This document shows, piece by piece, positions 20,664 to 29,399 of a stretch of DNA of 64,000 nucleotides. The translations under genes were made by a program, and so were the position numbers. Source of the DNA: Roseiarcus sp963806935 (lineage in GTDB: Bacteria; Pseudomonadota; Alphaproteobacteria; Rhizobiales; Beijerinckiaceae); assembly GCA_963806935.1 (NCBI GenBank), contig CAWEAT010000004.1, forward strand, positions 1 through 64,000. Reading direction: 5' to 3'. The notes below the pieces were generated by a model. It was not told the DNA's origin. It searched no databases and worked only from the letters and a program-made list of their open reading frames with translations. Position 1 is the first letter of the stretch, and each line of letters starts with the position of its first letter.

Positions 20664-20891
20664 CTATGAAAGGTCCTGTATCGATGCAATTTCACTAATC
20701 TGAATGTAGTAGTTGGTGTTATCGCTTACATATAAAATGTAATCACTAGGAATAGTGTTGTTGGGCTGGTTAGGAGTTATTACGCCTTTAAGCGATTGCC
20801 CGGCAGACGTTACGATCTCCGAAGGCAGGTTGATTAGACTAGTTATAACGGCATAGAAATTAGCCCCGATGTTGCTTGGATTGATTGCCAT
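20664..20891 (-). CDS. Small hypothetical protein (75 aa)
   Basis: Start ATG 20891 is well supported by AAGGAGCAAGGCA upstream. The product MAINPSNIGANFYAVITSLI then LPSEIVTSAGQSLKGVITP and YILYVSDNTNYYIQISEIA is not a family I know. The codons are AT-rich compared with the surroundings, as in the neighbouring gene, suggesting recent acquisition. No signal peptide or membrane helix is clear. Confidence 0.6.
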   Translation of the reverse strand: MAINPSNIGANFYAVITSLINLPSEIVTSAGQSLKGVITPNQPNNTIPSDYILYVSDNTNYYIQISEIASIQDLS

Positions 20892-20941
20892 TGCCTTGCT
20901 CCTTACTCTCGGACTTGTCAATGCCTTGCTCCTTACTCTCG
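20892..20941 (-). repeat. Duplicated leader with ribosome binding site
   Basis: The 20-base sequence TGCCTTGCTCCTTACTCTCG (plus strand) occurs at 20892-20911 and again at 20922-20941, period 30. On the coding strand each copy holds the Shine-Dalgarno sequence AAGGAGC; only the copy next to ATG 20891 is followed by a start codon. Confidence 0.75.
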
Positions 20942-20959
20942 TGCTCAAGTGGCTGCTAA

Positions 20960-21487
20960 TTACGCAGATGGTGGAACTTGTCTCCCGGACGCCGGCGGGG
21001 TAAGTTGTTGCGCCATTGAATAGCGATCGAAATAGAGCGATAATTGTGCAATGAGGAAGCTCTGTGGATCGAAAAGAAAAACGGCACAAGCATCTACGCT
21101 CGCTGAGTGTACTCCGTCCGGAACAATATTTGAAATAGGGGGCGAAGCGTAGCCGGGTTGTTGAAACCAAGCCGAATGCTGAGATCCACTGAGCGTCGTC
21201 TGAACGGCTATTCCAACCCCATATGGACTATTATTGGGCAAATAAAATCTGGGAGCAACCTCTGCAAGCTCGCAGTCTGGAAAGGAAATAAAGAGTTGCC
21301 GAAACAACTGACGGACCGCGCTGCCCCGAAACTGGGGACCGTATTTCGCTATGCCAATCCATGGAAGATTGTTGGTAACAGGAACAAATTGTTGCATCAG
21401 GGTAGTGAGGTTTTGATAAACGTTGGGATTGCTCGCAGGGTTTAGGACACTAAAAAAAGTGGTTAGGGTTTGATCCGCAGAAGCCAT
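20960..21487 (-). CDS. SnoaL/NTF2-like protein (175 aa)
   Basis: The N-terminal pattern TTFFSVLNPASNPNVYQNLT, GSAVRQLFRQLFISFPDCEL and later SVDACAVFLFDPQSFLIAQL-SLYFDRY fits the alpha-plus-beta barrel of SnoaL/NTF2-like proteins, used either by small enzymes or as ligand-binding domains. A strong GGAGGAATCGCA precedes ATG 21487. The sequence is AT-rich for this genome. It sits 68 bases upstream of a second small gene on the same strand, so the two are probably an operon. The precise function cannot be told. Confidence 0.6.
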   Translation of the reverse strand: MASADQTLTTFFSVLNPASNPNVYQNLTTLMQQFVPVTNNLPWIGIAKYGPQFRGSAVRQLFRQLFISFPDCELAEVAPRFYLPNNSPYGVGIAVQTTLSGSQHSAWFQQPGYASPPISNIVPDGVHSASVDACAVFLFDPQSFLIAQLSLYFDRYSMAQQLTPPASGRQVPPSA

Positions 21488-21848
21488 TGCGATTCCTCCG
21501 TCATGCTATCAATACGTATCGATTCTCCCAACAGCGAGTCGCTTCCAGCATGTTGCATTCCCCGCCGCGAGACCCGGCAACGTACACCCGGAATGTTCAC
21601 AGACCGCGGGCTTCGTGACAAGAAAAATGTGAATCGACAAACTGGACTGCGCCGCCTAGCCGCGCCCCCACCGGCTCTTGAAAATCGCCATTTCGCACGG
21701 CCTCGGCGGAAAGCGGGCCTTTGCGTGATCCGCCAGAAATGACTGCTTTCGGCGGATAGCGGAACTTTGCATGCCAGTAAAAGAAGACCGCTCTCCGCCC
21801 TTTGTTGACCTTCCCGATCAGCGCCGGTACGGGCGGAGAACGCCAGAC

Positions 21849-21968
21849 GCACGAAGTCGCTCCGCTCCAGCCCGCTGCGCGGGTGCGCAAGCGGAGGCCG
21901 GTGACAATTTGAGGAGCCAGTGAAGTCGAGATGACGGCATAGTCAGTGGAGAGCCCCGTCCTGAGAAT
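21849..21968 (+). repeat. 120-base direct repeat, copy 2 (left end of element A copy 2)
   Basis: Identical to 11087-11206. Here it is cut off from the rest of element A by element B and then resumes at 24513. The 21488-21848 stretch to its left holds no recognisable gene. Confidence 0.85.
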
Positions 21969-22329
21969 CTGGAGGGTTATGTGAGGTCGCTGGGGCGCGG
22001 GTTGGGCGTCGCGAATGGCGACCTCACATAAGCCGGATTGAACGAAGCCGCGGTCGGGATGAGGCGCTATGGGTGAAGCGCGCTGGCGGTCTGACGCCAT
22101 ATGGCGAACGAGAGGTCCGCGGACCGGTTCGGCGAAGTCGTTGAGCCCGACGATTGCGAGGATAAAGCTGAACCATGGTCGAGAATGGCTAGACGTGGGC
22201 GTTGTCGGCGCGCGAACGGCTTCGAAAATGAGCTTCAAGGCGAGCGGTCGCAGCGACGCTCCGCGAGATGGGTGTCCGAGTTGGGAGAACTGAGAAGATC
22301 GCATACGCGGAGCGGCGGGTGCGTTATTG

Positions 22330-23526
22330 TCATGACGTGTCGCAGCGAAAGGCGCCGGCGGGCCGGGGCGCGACGGTTTCAATGCGGCGCATGAAGCCCC
22401 CGCAATCTGGGCAGCGCATGAAGGCGTCGCGAACGGTGTCGGCTTCTGGGTCGCCGCACGGCGCCTTCTCCGGATCGACCTGCTCCTGCGGCTTGGACGC
22501 GACGTGGAGCAGGTCTCGCACATATGCGAGCTTTTCGCCGCGCTCGCCTTTGGCGAGGAAACCGTAGTGACGAATGCGATGCAAGCCGTCGGGTAGGACG
22601 TGGAGGAGAAAACGTCGGACGAACTCGTGCGGGGCGAGGCGCATGATGCGGCTGCGGCCGCCGCGGCGATAATCCTTGTAGACGAACGCCACTTCATTGT
22701 CGTCGACGGCGACAAGCCTCGAATTGGCGATCGCCGTGCGATGGGTGTAGCGGGCGAGATAGGCGAGCACGCGCGCGGGTCCGCCGAACGGCGGCTTGGC
22801 GTAGACGACGAACGGGCTCTGCCGCAGCGCGCGCATGCGGGCTTTGAAGGCCTCCGGCTCGGCGAGCCGGGCCAGTTCGCCGAAGAAGCTCAACTCTCCT
22901 TTCTCGGACTCGGCTTTGAGGCCGTCGAGGAACAGGCGGCGGAACGCCTTCGACAACGCATGGACGGAGAGCAGGAAGTTCGGTTTGGCTTCGACCCAGC
23001 GCCTGTTGTCGAGGGCGACGCCGCCGCCGGGAACCAGGCAATGGACGTGGGGATGGTGGGTCAGCGTCTGTCCCCAGGTGTGCAAAACGGCGATCAGGCC
23101 GATCCTGGCTCCGAGGCGTTTGGCGGCGAGGACGCTGAGCGCCTGCGCCGCGGCGCGCATCAAGAGGCCATAGACGGTCCGCTTGTTCTGGAAGGCGATC
23201 TCGGCCGCCGCCGACGGCAAGGTGAACACGACATGGAAATAGGGAACCGGCAGCAGCTCGGCTTGGCGGGCGGCGAGCCACTTCACCCGCGCCGCGCCTT
23301 GGCATTTTGGACAATGGCGGTTGCGGCAGGAGTTGTAGGCGATGCGCGTGAGGCCGCAATCGTCGCAGCGTTCGACGTGACCGCCCAGCGCCGCCGTGCG
23401 GCAGGCCGCGATCGCCGCCGACACGCGCCGTTCGACGCGCCCGAGATGTCCGGCGTTCAATTGAGCATAGGTCTCGCCGTGGCGGCGAAAGACGTCGGCC
23501 AGTTCGAACGCCGGCCGCGCCGTCAC
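22330..23526 (-). CDS. IS91-family transposase (HUH), element B
   Basis: HUH transposase of 398 residues, same architecture as that of element A but clearly divergent. The zinc-binding region reads CDDCGLTRIAYNSCRNRHCP, the HUH motif THHPHVHCLVPGGG, and the catalytic-Tyr region YLARYTHRTAIANSRL. FMRCPDCGGFMRRIETV near the C-terminus is a second Cys knuckle. It starts three bases after the recombinase stop, so the pair is translated together. It appears intact. Confidence 0.93.
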   Translation of the reverse strand: MTARPAFELADVFRRHGETYAQLNAGHLGRVERRVSAAIAACRTAALGGHVERCDDCGLTRIAYNSCRNRHCPKCQGAARVKWLAARQAELLPVPYFHVVFTLPSAAAEIAFQNKRTVYGLLMRAAAQALSVLAAKRLGARIGLIAVLHTWGQTLTHHPHVHCLVPGGGVALDNRRWVEAKPNFLLSVHALSKAFRRLFLDGLKAESEKGELSFFGELARLAEPEAFKARMRALRQSPFVVYAKPPFGGPARVLAYLARYTHRTAIANSRLVAVDDNEVAFVYKDYRRGGRSRIMRLAPHEFVRRFLLHVLPDGLHRIRHYGFLAKGERGEKLAYVRDLLHVASKPQEQVDPEKAPCGDPEADTVRDAFMRCPDCGGFMRRIETVAPRPAGAFRCDTS

Positions 23527-23529
23527 CGA

Positions 23530-24390
23530 CTATCCCGGCGGCGTCACGTTCAGCGAGAGCCGATCCAAGGGGCTTGCGGTATTGCCAATGAGCTGCGTGG
23601 AGACGCGCGTGTAGCGTGCTGTCGTCGACAGATTCTCGTGACCGAGCAACACCTGGATGATGCGGATGTCGACGCCGCTTTCCAGCAGATGGGTGGCGAA
23701 GCTGTGCCGCAGCACATGCACGCTCACTCGCTTGTCGAGCCCCGCCGCGGCCGTCGCTGATCGGCAGGCGGCATGCAACACCGTCGGGTCGATCGGCGTA
23801 TCGGAGGTGCGGCTCGGAAACAGGAACAGCGGCGGCCGCGCCAGCCGCCAATAGCTGCGCAGGATGCCGAGCAGGGCCTCGGAGAGCATGACATAGCGCT
23901 CCTTGCCGCCCTTCCCGTGTTCGATCCGCATCACCATGCGCTGGTTGTCGATATCGCGGACCTTCAGCGCCGCCACTTCGGAAACCCGCAATCCCGCTGC
24001 ATAGGCCGTCGTCAGCGCGACGCGCGCCTTCAGGCTCGAAACCAACTCCAGGAACCGCACGACCTCGTCGGCGCTGAGCACCACGGGAAGCTTGCGCGGT
24101 TCGCGGGCGTAAGCGATCCGCTCCGGGATCGTCTGTTCGCCGAGCGTCACGCCGTAGAAGAAGCGCAAGGCGCAGACGGCCTGGTTCAGCGACGCCCACG
24201 CGACGCCCTTCGAAGCCAGATGCACCTGATAGGCCCGAACATCCTCCAAGCCAAGTCGATCGGGCGAGCGGCCAAAATACTGGCTGAACTTCGAGACCGC
24301 GTGGACGTAGGATTGCTGTGTCGCCGGGGACAGATTGCGGATCGTCATGTCCTCGATCATCCGGCGGCGCAGAGGGCTCATCTGGGCCAT
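23530..24390 (-). CDS. Tyrosine recombinase of element B
   Basis: Phage-integrase-type recombinase of 286 residues. The catalytic set is complete: Arg in YAAGLRVSEVAALK, Lys in HGKGGKERYVMLS, HVLRHSFATHLLESG (HxxR), LLGHENLSTTARYTRV with the Tyr nucleophile. Start ATG 24390 (MAQMSPLRRRMIEDM) has AGGAG nine bases upstream; a longer frame to 24453 lacks one. It is followed directly by the HUH transposase. It aligns along its length with the element A recombinase (MIEDM near residue 10 in both) but shares only moderate identity. Confidence 0.92.
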   Translation of the reverse strand: MAQMSPLRRRMIEDMTIRNLSPATQQSYVHAVSKFSQYFGRSPDRLGLEDVRAYQVHLASKGVAWASLNQAVCALRFFYGVTLGEQTIPERIAYAREPRKLPVVLSADEVVRFLELVSSLKARVALTTAYAAGLRVSEVAALKVRDIDNQRMVMRIEHGKGGKERYVMLSEALLGILRSYWRLARPPLFLFPSRTSDTPIDPTVLHAACRSATAAAGLDKRVSVHVLRHSFATHLLESGVDIRIIQVLLGHENLSTTARYTRVSTQLIGNTASPLDRLSLNVTPPG

Positions 24391-24550
24391 CTGAAAACTC
24401 CTGTCTGAGAGTGGGTTGCTACACCCCATCCTCTCAGGCAGGAGGAACTTCAAACCACCCGGCCGCCTCCAGCCCCGCCGCCAATTCCGCCGCGGTAGCG
24501 GCTTCGTTCAATCGAGGTGTTGTGAACCTCACCCCAGGATGGAGCTCTCC

Positions 24551-25468
24551 ATGAGCAAGACCGACACTGTCAGTCCGCTGCGTCAGCGAATGATCGAAGA
24601 CATGGCTGCGCGCAAGCTCAACCCGCACACCCAGCGCAGCCACATCTCCAGCTGCAAGCGGTTCGCCGCCTGGCTCAAACGCTCGCCCGATACGGCGACG
24701 GCCGACGAGGTGCGCCAATTCCAGCTGCACCTCATCGAGAGCGGCGCCAGCATCTGCAACCGCAACCGGATCATGACCGGGGTGCGCTTCCTGTTCCGCG
24801 TCACGCTGCGTCGCCACGATCTGGCGGCCGAGATCTGGCATCTCAAGGAGCCGCAGACGCTGCCGCCGGTGTTGAGCCCCGAGGAGGTCAAGCGCGTTCT
24901 GACTATGGCGACGAGCCTCAAGGCACGCGCGATGCTGACGCTCGCGTATGGTTGCGGGCTGCGGGCCAGCGAAGTGGTGCGGCTGCGAGCCTGCGACATC
25001 GACAGCGAGCAGATGATCATCCGCATCGTGCAGTCGAAAGGCCGCAAGGACCGTAATGTGATGCTTCCGGCCGAGATCCTCGACCTGTTGCGGCGATGGT
25101 GGAAGTCGCGGCCGACCAGGCGCGACGCCGGCGTTGCGCCGGAACAACGTTGGCTGTTTCCCGGTCGCATTGATCGTCACCCGACGACTGCGCGCCAGTT
25201 CGGCCGGCTGTTCAAGGAGGCGGCGAAGGCGGCGGGGCTGCGCAAGGCGGTCTCGCTTCATTCGCTGCGTCATTCCTTCGCAACCCATCTGCTCGAGGAC
25301 GGCAAGGACATTCGGCTGATTCAGGCGTTGCTCGGACACGAAAAGCTCGACACGACGGCTCGCTACACCCGCGTGGCGACAGGACTCATCGCCAAGATCG
25401 AGAGCCCGCTCGCGCGCCTGAGCCGCAAGCCTCCCAGGCGACACACCGAGGGGCCGGCGGCGCAATAG
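24551..25468 (+). CDS. Tyrosine recombinase of element A, copy 2
   Basis: 305-residue recombinase nearly identical to the one at 11244; a visible difference is Gln for Arg in EVRQFQLHLIE. This copy keeps the proper C-terminus LSRKPPRRHTEGPAAQ with its stop at 25466-25468, showing that the copy at 11244 has lost a base. All catalytic residues are present (LRASE; HSLRHSFA; LLGHE; ARYTRV). Because its upstream region was interrupted by element B, its expression now depends on sequences within that element. Confidence 0.9.
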   Translation: MSKTDTVSPLRQRMIEDMAARKLNPHTQRSHISSCKRFAAWLKRSPDTATADEVRQFQLHLIESGASICNRNRIMTGVRFLFRVTLRRHDLAAEIWHLKEPQTLPPVLSPEEVKRVLTMATSLKARAMLTLAYGCGLRASEVVRLRACDIDSEQMIIRIVQSKGRKDRNVMLPAEILDLLRRWWKSRPTRRDAGVAPEQRWLFPGRIDRHPTTARQFGRLFKEAAKAAGLRKAVSLHSLRHSFATHLLEDGKDIRLIQALLGHEKLDTTARYTRVATGLIAKIESPLARLSRKPPRRHTEGPAAQ

Positions 25469-25477
25469 CCGGCGATT

Positions 25478-26101
25478 GTGGCTCGACCGGCTCTGGAGGT
25501 CGCGGACATCCTCCGCGACCACGGTCCTGCTTGGCGCGAGGCCAACCGCGGCCATGTGAGCCTCGATCAGCTGAAGGTGATGAGCGCGATCGAGCGCTGG
25601 CGCGCTCGGCGGCCACGTCGCGCGCTGCGAGAACGCGGCGTGCGGCCATACGATCATCGCTTACAACTCGTGCCGCAACAGGCATTGTCCGAAGTGCCAG
25701 GCTGCGCGGGATGGCTGGCCGACCGCGAAGCGGAGCTGCTGCCCGTCCCATACTTTCACGTCGTCTACACGCTGCCGAGCAAGCTGCGCGACATCGCCTA
25801 TCAGAACAAGCGCGTGGTCTACGACCTCTTGATGAAGGCGGCGGCCGAGACGACGCTCGCCATCGCCGCCGACCCCAGGCGCCTCGGCGCGCGGATCGGC
25901 GTCACCGCCGTGCTGCACACATGGGGCTCGACGCTCACCCATCATCCGCACGTGCATATGATCGTGCCCGGTGGAGGGCTCTCGCCCGACGGCGCGCGAT
26001 GGGTCGCCTGCCGCTCCAACTTCCTCGTCCACGTCAACCTGCTGGCGCGCCTGTTCAGCGGCAAGATGCTGGCCATGCTCGCGGACGCGCACGACGCCGG
26101 C
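25478..26101 (+). pseudogene. Element A transposase, copy 2, internally damaged and truncated
   Basis: Compared with the intact gene at 12170, five bases are missing near 25598 and seven near 25706. The two losses together restore the frame but scramble about 40 codons, including the whole zinc-binding region. The HUH motif THHPHVHMIVPGGG is still in frame. The gene then ends at 26101 (after AHDAG) where the element is cut off, so the catalytic Tyr region is absent. The product would be inactive. Confidence 0.85.
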
Positions 26102-27274
26102 GCCGGTGCTCGCGAACGTGTGCCGAAGGTCATAAAGCCTGGCGTCGTGCGGCGCCGCAGGCAGCTTGACGCCGGTCTTCTGCGCGAGCGCCATGACTTC
26201 CCTGACGGTGGGCGCACGCCTCAGGGCCCGTTCGAGCTCGGCCGCCAGCCCCGCCACTCGTTCATCCTTAGCGTCGCGCCACAGGGCGACCGAGGCGGCC
26301 TTGGCCACCCCCTCCCACGCCCGCAGGCGCTTGATGCCGGGGAACACCAGATCGGACGACGGGAGGCGCCGGGCGCGAAGTCGCGCGATCAATTCGAGCG
26401 TCGGCGCGGCGAGGGGGGCGCGGTGGGCGCGCCGTTGCTTGGTCTCGGCCGAACGCTTGATCCAAAACCCTGGTTCCGCGTCGAACTGGTCCCACGTCGC
26501 ATGCAGAGCCTCGCCAGGGCGGCAACCGGTCAGCATACACAGCCGAATGACGTCCGCCTGCGTAGGGTGCGGGCAGGCTTGTAATGCGTCGGAGATGGCC
26601 GCCAATTCAGCTTGGCTGAAGAACCGTTCGTGTCCCTGCTCCGGGTTCTTTGCGACCCCTCGACAAGGGTTCCCCTGCGCCTGGTCGCGCCACGGCGCCG
26701 CCTCGCCCTCGGCGCGCTTCAGTGCGAGGGAGAACATTTTCGACGCAACCTGAACGACGCGGTTGGCGCGGATCGGGACGCCGCGCTTGGTTATGCTCCG
26801 GTGCATCGCCTCGATATCACCGGCATGAACGTCCGCGACCTTCTTGGCGCCGAGGAAGGGCAAAATCTCGAGCCGGACCATGGCCCAGTCGTTCTTCTGC
26901 GAGCTGGCCGCCTTCTTCGGCAGGTGCTCCTGTTTATAGCGCAAGGCGAGATCAGCGACGCTCGCGGCCTCGCGCCTTGCCCTCCTGTCTTCTGCCGGAT
27001 CCTCGCCCCGGTCGACGCGACGGCGCAGCTCCTTGGCCTCGAGGCGCGCCGCCTCGACGCTCCAGTCGCCATAGGAACCGATAGTGAGGCGCCTCTCGCG
27101 GCCGTCGCATCTGTAATTGATGAAAAAGCTGCGCGACCCGTGCGGATGACGCGCCGTCGGGCTAAAGATGCGGACGCCGAAACCGGTCGGCCCGAGGACG
27201 GTGTCCCAGTATGTGGCAGCGCCTTTCGCGGGCGCGGGCTGCTTCTTCAACCACGCGTCAGTGATCTTGATCAT
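26102..27274 (-). pseudogene. Site-specific integrase (P4/DUF4102 type), C-terminus lost
   Basis: Integrase of the kind that integrates genomic islands and P4-like prophages. The N-terminal arm-binding domain reads VLGPTGFGVRIFSPTARHPH with FFINYRCDGRERRLTIGSYG, then a core-binding domain and the catalytic Arg region MLTGCRPGEALHATW. The sequence ends at YDLRHTFASTGAG, where it runs into element A; about 50 residues with the final His/Trp and the Tyr nucleophile are gone. The frame continues into antisense transposase sequence, which is meaningless. The junction has GCCGGC microhomology. It overlaps the stop of the next upstream gene by four bases (ATGA). Confidence 0.85.
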
Positions 27275-27915
27275 CTGGACACCTGCCTTGCTACCTGCAG
27301 AAGGAAATTGCCGATCACCTCCAGGTCGCAGCGGAGAGTGCTGGCGGCGGCGAATTCGGAGGCCCGCTTCGTCACCAGTGTCTTGAAAGCCGCGACGGCG
27401 CCGTCGAAGTCGCGCACCAGGCGAGCCTGTTTCGGGTTGATCGGAGGCGGAGCAGGCGGCGGCGGCTGATCGTCATCGGGGGCTGTATCGTCGTCGGACT
27501 CTTCCTCGTCCGCCGGAGGCAGGGGCGGTGGCCGCAATTCTTTGACAATTTGATGCACGCGGACGGCGTCGACCCATTTGGTCTCGGCCTCGTGCAAAGC
27601 CCTCTTGACTACTTCCGCGTCGCCGTCGTTGTCGGACTTGGCCAATGCATAGAAACCGGTGGGCGAGACCTTCAAATTCACAACCGTTGGGAATTTGGCT
27701 GCGAATTTGGCGGCGTTTATATAGTTTTCGCATGTACTGACGCTGTGCGGAAAGTTACTATTGAGCCAAATCAACCATTGGCCATGGGAGAGCTGCTCTT
27801 TCGCTTCAAGGAGCAAGCCGCCGATCTCGATCGGGCCCCTCGCTTCGCGCTTGAACGCAGCCTCGAGGTCGGCCTCGATCCTTGCGAGGGAGCGAGCGTT
27901 CTTCGGGCGGGTCAC
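27271..27915 (-). CDS. DUF3102-like protein of an integrative element (214 aa)
   Basis: The N-terminal half resembles DUF3102: LEAAFKREARGPIEIGGLLL then EAKEQLSHGQWLIWLNSNFP and STCENYINAAKFAAKF. This domain occurs in phage and integrative-element proteins; its role is unclear. A Pro/Asp-rich low-complexity linker (DDDTAPDDDQPPPPAPPP, near residue 135) separates it from a short helical C-terminus. The start is taken as GTG 27915, which overlaps the stop of the upstream gene as GTGA, and its own stop overlaps the integrase start. All three genes form one operon. Confidence 0.6.
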   Translation of the reverse strand: MTRPKNARSLARIEADLEAAFKREARGPIEIGGLLLEAKEQLSHGQWLIWLNSNFPHSVSTCENYINAAKFAAKFPTVVNLKVSPTGFYALAKSDNDGDAEVVKRALHEAETKWVDAVRVHQIVKELRPPPLPPADEEESDDDTAPDDDQPPPPAPPPINPKQARLVRDFDGAVAAFKTLVTKRASEFAAASTLRCDLEVIGNFLLQVARQVSR

Positions 27916-28130
27916 AGGATGGTCCTGTCGTAGAAGCCGCGGAGGAGGATGGCCACCGCTTGGGGATTGGCCTTGCCGCCGATCTTCGTCGGCATCCGCA
28001 TAGGCGCGATCTGCGCCCATTGCCTGCCGCGCTCGTAGTTCCAGTCGCAAGCGATAAGGTCGTCGTAGCGAGGCGGGCGGCCAAGACGGACGTCGGCCAC
28101 GCCTTCGTTGAATTCGCAGGACCTGACCAT
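27912..28130 (-). CDS. Small hypothetical protein of the integrase operon (72 aa)
   Basis: Reads MVRSCEFNEGVADVRLGRPP, RYDDLIACDWNYERGRQWAQ and ends AVAILLRGFYDRTIL. I do not recognise it beyond a general likeness to small proteins next to integrases in rhizobial islands. Its stop overlaps the next start (GTGA), suggesting translational coupling with the DUF3102-like gene. Confidence 0.5.
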   Translation of the reverse strand: MVRSCEFNEGVADVRLGRPPRYDDLIACDWNYERGRQWAQIAPMRMPTKIGGKANPQAVAILLRGFYDRTIL

Positions 28131-28212
28131 CGCCCAGGCGCTTCTCTGCGTGCTCGTTCGGCACTTGATGGGGTAAGCTGGGTGCAGGGCGGCTAGTTCC
28201 TCGGCACAGTGG

Positions 28213-29337
28213 TTATGACTCTTTGAGCGAGGGATCGGGATAGGCGCGCGCCATTTTGGTTCTGGCCTTGTCGGTGGAGAACATCCAGTTGATTCGAGCG
28301 CCGCTTCGATTTCGCTGAGACTGCCAGACGTCGATCTCGGCAACCAGCCGGTCGGAGCTTTCGATTCGGCGATCGAGACATTGGCCTTTGAGCACGCCGA
28401 TCTCGATCTCAACCATGTTGAGCCAGCTGGCGTGCTTGGGGGTGTAGTGGAAGTCGAGCCGCCTGAGCACGCGGCGCGCCTCGGCCGGCGGGAAGGCGGC
28501 GTAGAGAGCGGCGGCGGTGTGGGTGGAGAGGTTGTCGAGGACGACGCGGATGCGCTCGGCTTCTGGGAAGTCGACATCGACAAGCTCGCGCATGCAAAGG
28601 GCGAAGTCGTCAGCGGTGCGATGACCCGTGACCTTGACCCTGCGCCAAGAGCGGTGGGCGTCAAGGAAGACGAAGAGATTGACGACGCCGTTGCGGCGAT
28701 ACTCGTAGTCGAAGCGCTCGAGCCGTCCGGGTGCGGCCGGGATCGGCTGGCGCGCTTCGCCGATGAGCTGGGAGGGGCTTTCGTCGAAGCAGACCACCGG
28801 CCGCTTTGGGTCAGGCTGCTCGGCATAGAGGTCGAGCACATCTTCCATCCGGGCGACGTACTCGGCGTCGACCTTGGGGATGCACCACATGTCCTTCTGC
28901 CAGGGCTTGAGATGGTTCTCGGCCAAGCGTCGGCGGACGGTCTCCCGCGACAGACTGTCATGGTCGGTCAGCTTGACCATCGCGCCAGCCAGCAGCTCCA
29001 GCGTCCAGCGGGCGCGACCTTCGGGCGGGCTCGAACATGCGGTGGCGACAAGCAGGGCTTCTTCGTTGCCGGTCAGCTTACGATCGGCGCCTGCCCGCGG
29101 CTCCTCGTTCAAGGCGGCTTCGAGATTGCCTTCAACGAAGCGGCGCTTGGTCCTGTAAACGGTCGAGCCGCCGACAGCCACAGCAGCGGCAATATCGTCG
29201 TCGCTGAGCCCGCTGTCGGCGGCCAACAAAATCTGGGCTCGTTTGATCTTGCGGGCGTAATGCTTTCCGCCGCCCACCAGCGCGGTGAGTTCACACCGCT
29301 CGGCTTCGCTCAGTTCGACGTGGTAGCGTATGTTCAT
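28213..29337 (-). CDS. IS630-family transposase
   Basis: DDE transposase of 374 residues, full length. An N-terminal HTH (ALVGGGKHYARKIKRAQILL, DIAAAVAVGGSTVYRTKRRF) precedes the catalytic domain: first Asp in VVCFDESPSQL, second in RVVLDNLSTHT, and Glu in ASWLNMVEIEIGVLKGQ. Start ATG 29337 is supported by GAGGAG eight bases upstream; a longer frame to 29388 is less likely. Clear terminal inverted repeats were not found by eye. It lies upstream of the integrase operon and may have separated it from its former 5' part. Confidence 0.9.
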   Translation of the reverse strand: MNIRYHVELSEAERCELTALVGGGKHYARKIKRAQILLAADSGLSDDDIAAAVAVGGSTVYRTKRRFVEGNLEAALNEEPRAGADRKLTGNEEALLVATACSSPPEGRARWTLELLAGAMVKLTDHDSLSRETVRRRLAENHLKPWQKDMWCIPKVDAEYVARMEDVLDLYAEQPDPKRPVVCFDESPSQLIGEARQPIPAAPGRLERFDYEYRRNGVVNLFVFLDAHRSWRRVKVTGHRTADDFALCMRELVDVDFPEAERIRVVLDNLSTHTAAALYAAFPPAEARRVLRRLDFHYTPKHASWLNMVEIEIGVLKGQCLDRRIESSDRLVAEIDVWQSQRNRSGARINWMFSTDKARTKMARAYPDPSLKES

Positions 29338-29399
29338 CCGGGTCTCCTCGCGAATCGCGAAGCCCAGACGAATCAGGCTATAAATCAATTGTTTGGCAC

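Larger units (their letters stand above)
21969..24512 (-). mobile_element. IS91-like element B inserted within element A copy 2
   Basis: A second, clearly different IS91-like element with the same two-gene plan (recombinase then HUH transposase) on the minus strand. The boundaries come from comparison with intact element A: GTCCTGAGAAT at 21958-21968 and CGAGGTGTTGTGAAC at 24513 are contiguous in copy 1 at 11206/11207, so everything between was inserted. That gives 2544 bases with no clear target duplication beyond AT, as expected for IS91. About 360 bases at the transposase end (21969-22329) are non-coding. Confidence 0.8.
24513..26101 (+). mobile_element. IS91-like element A, copy 2, right part (truncated)
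   Basis: Matches 11207-12811 of copy 1 with few differences, then stops abruptly at 26101 within the transposase gene at ...GACGCCGGC. The next bases belong to an integrase gene on the opposite strand. The lost part is the last half of the transposase and the right end of the element, so this copy cannot move on its own. Confidence 0.85.

Noticed and set aside
22600..23760. Long plus-strand frame over element B
   Set aside because: Antisense to the HUH transposase with all its motifs; no independent features.
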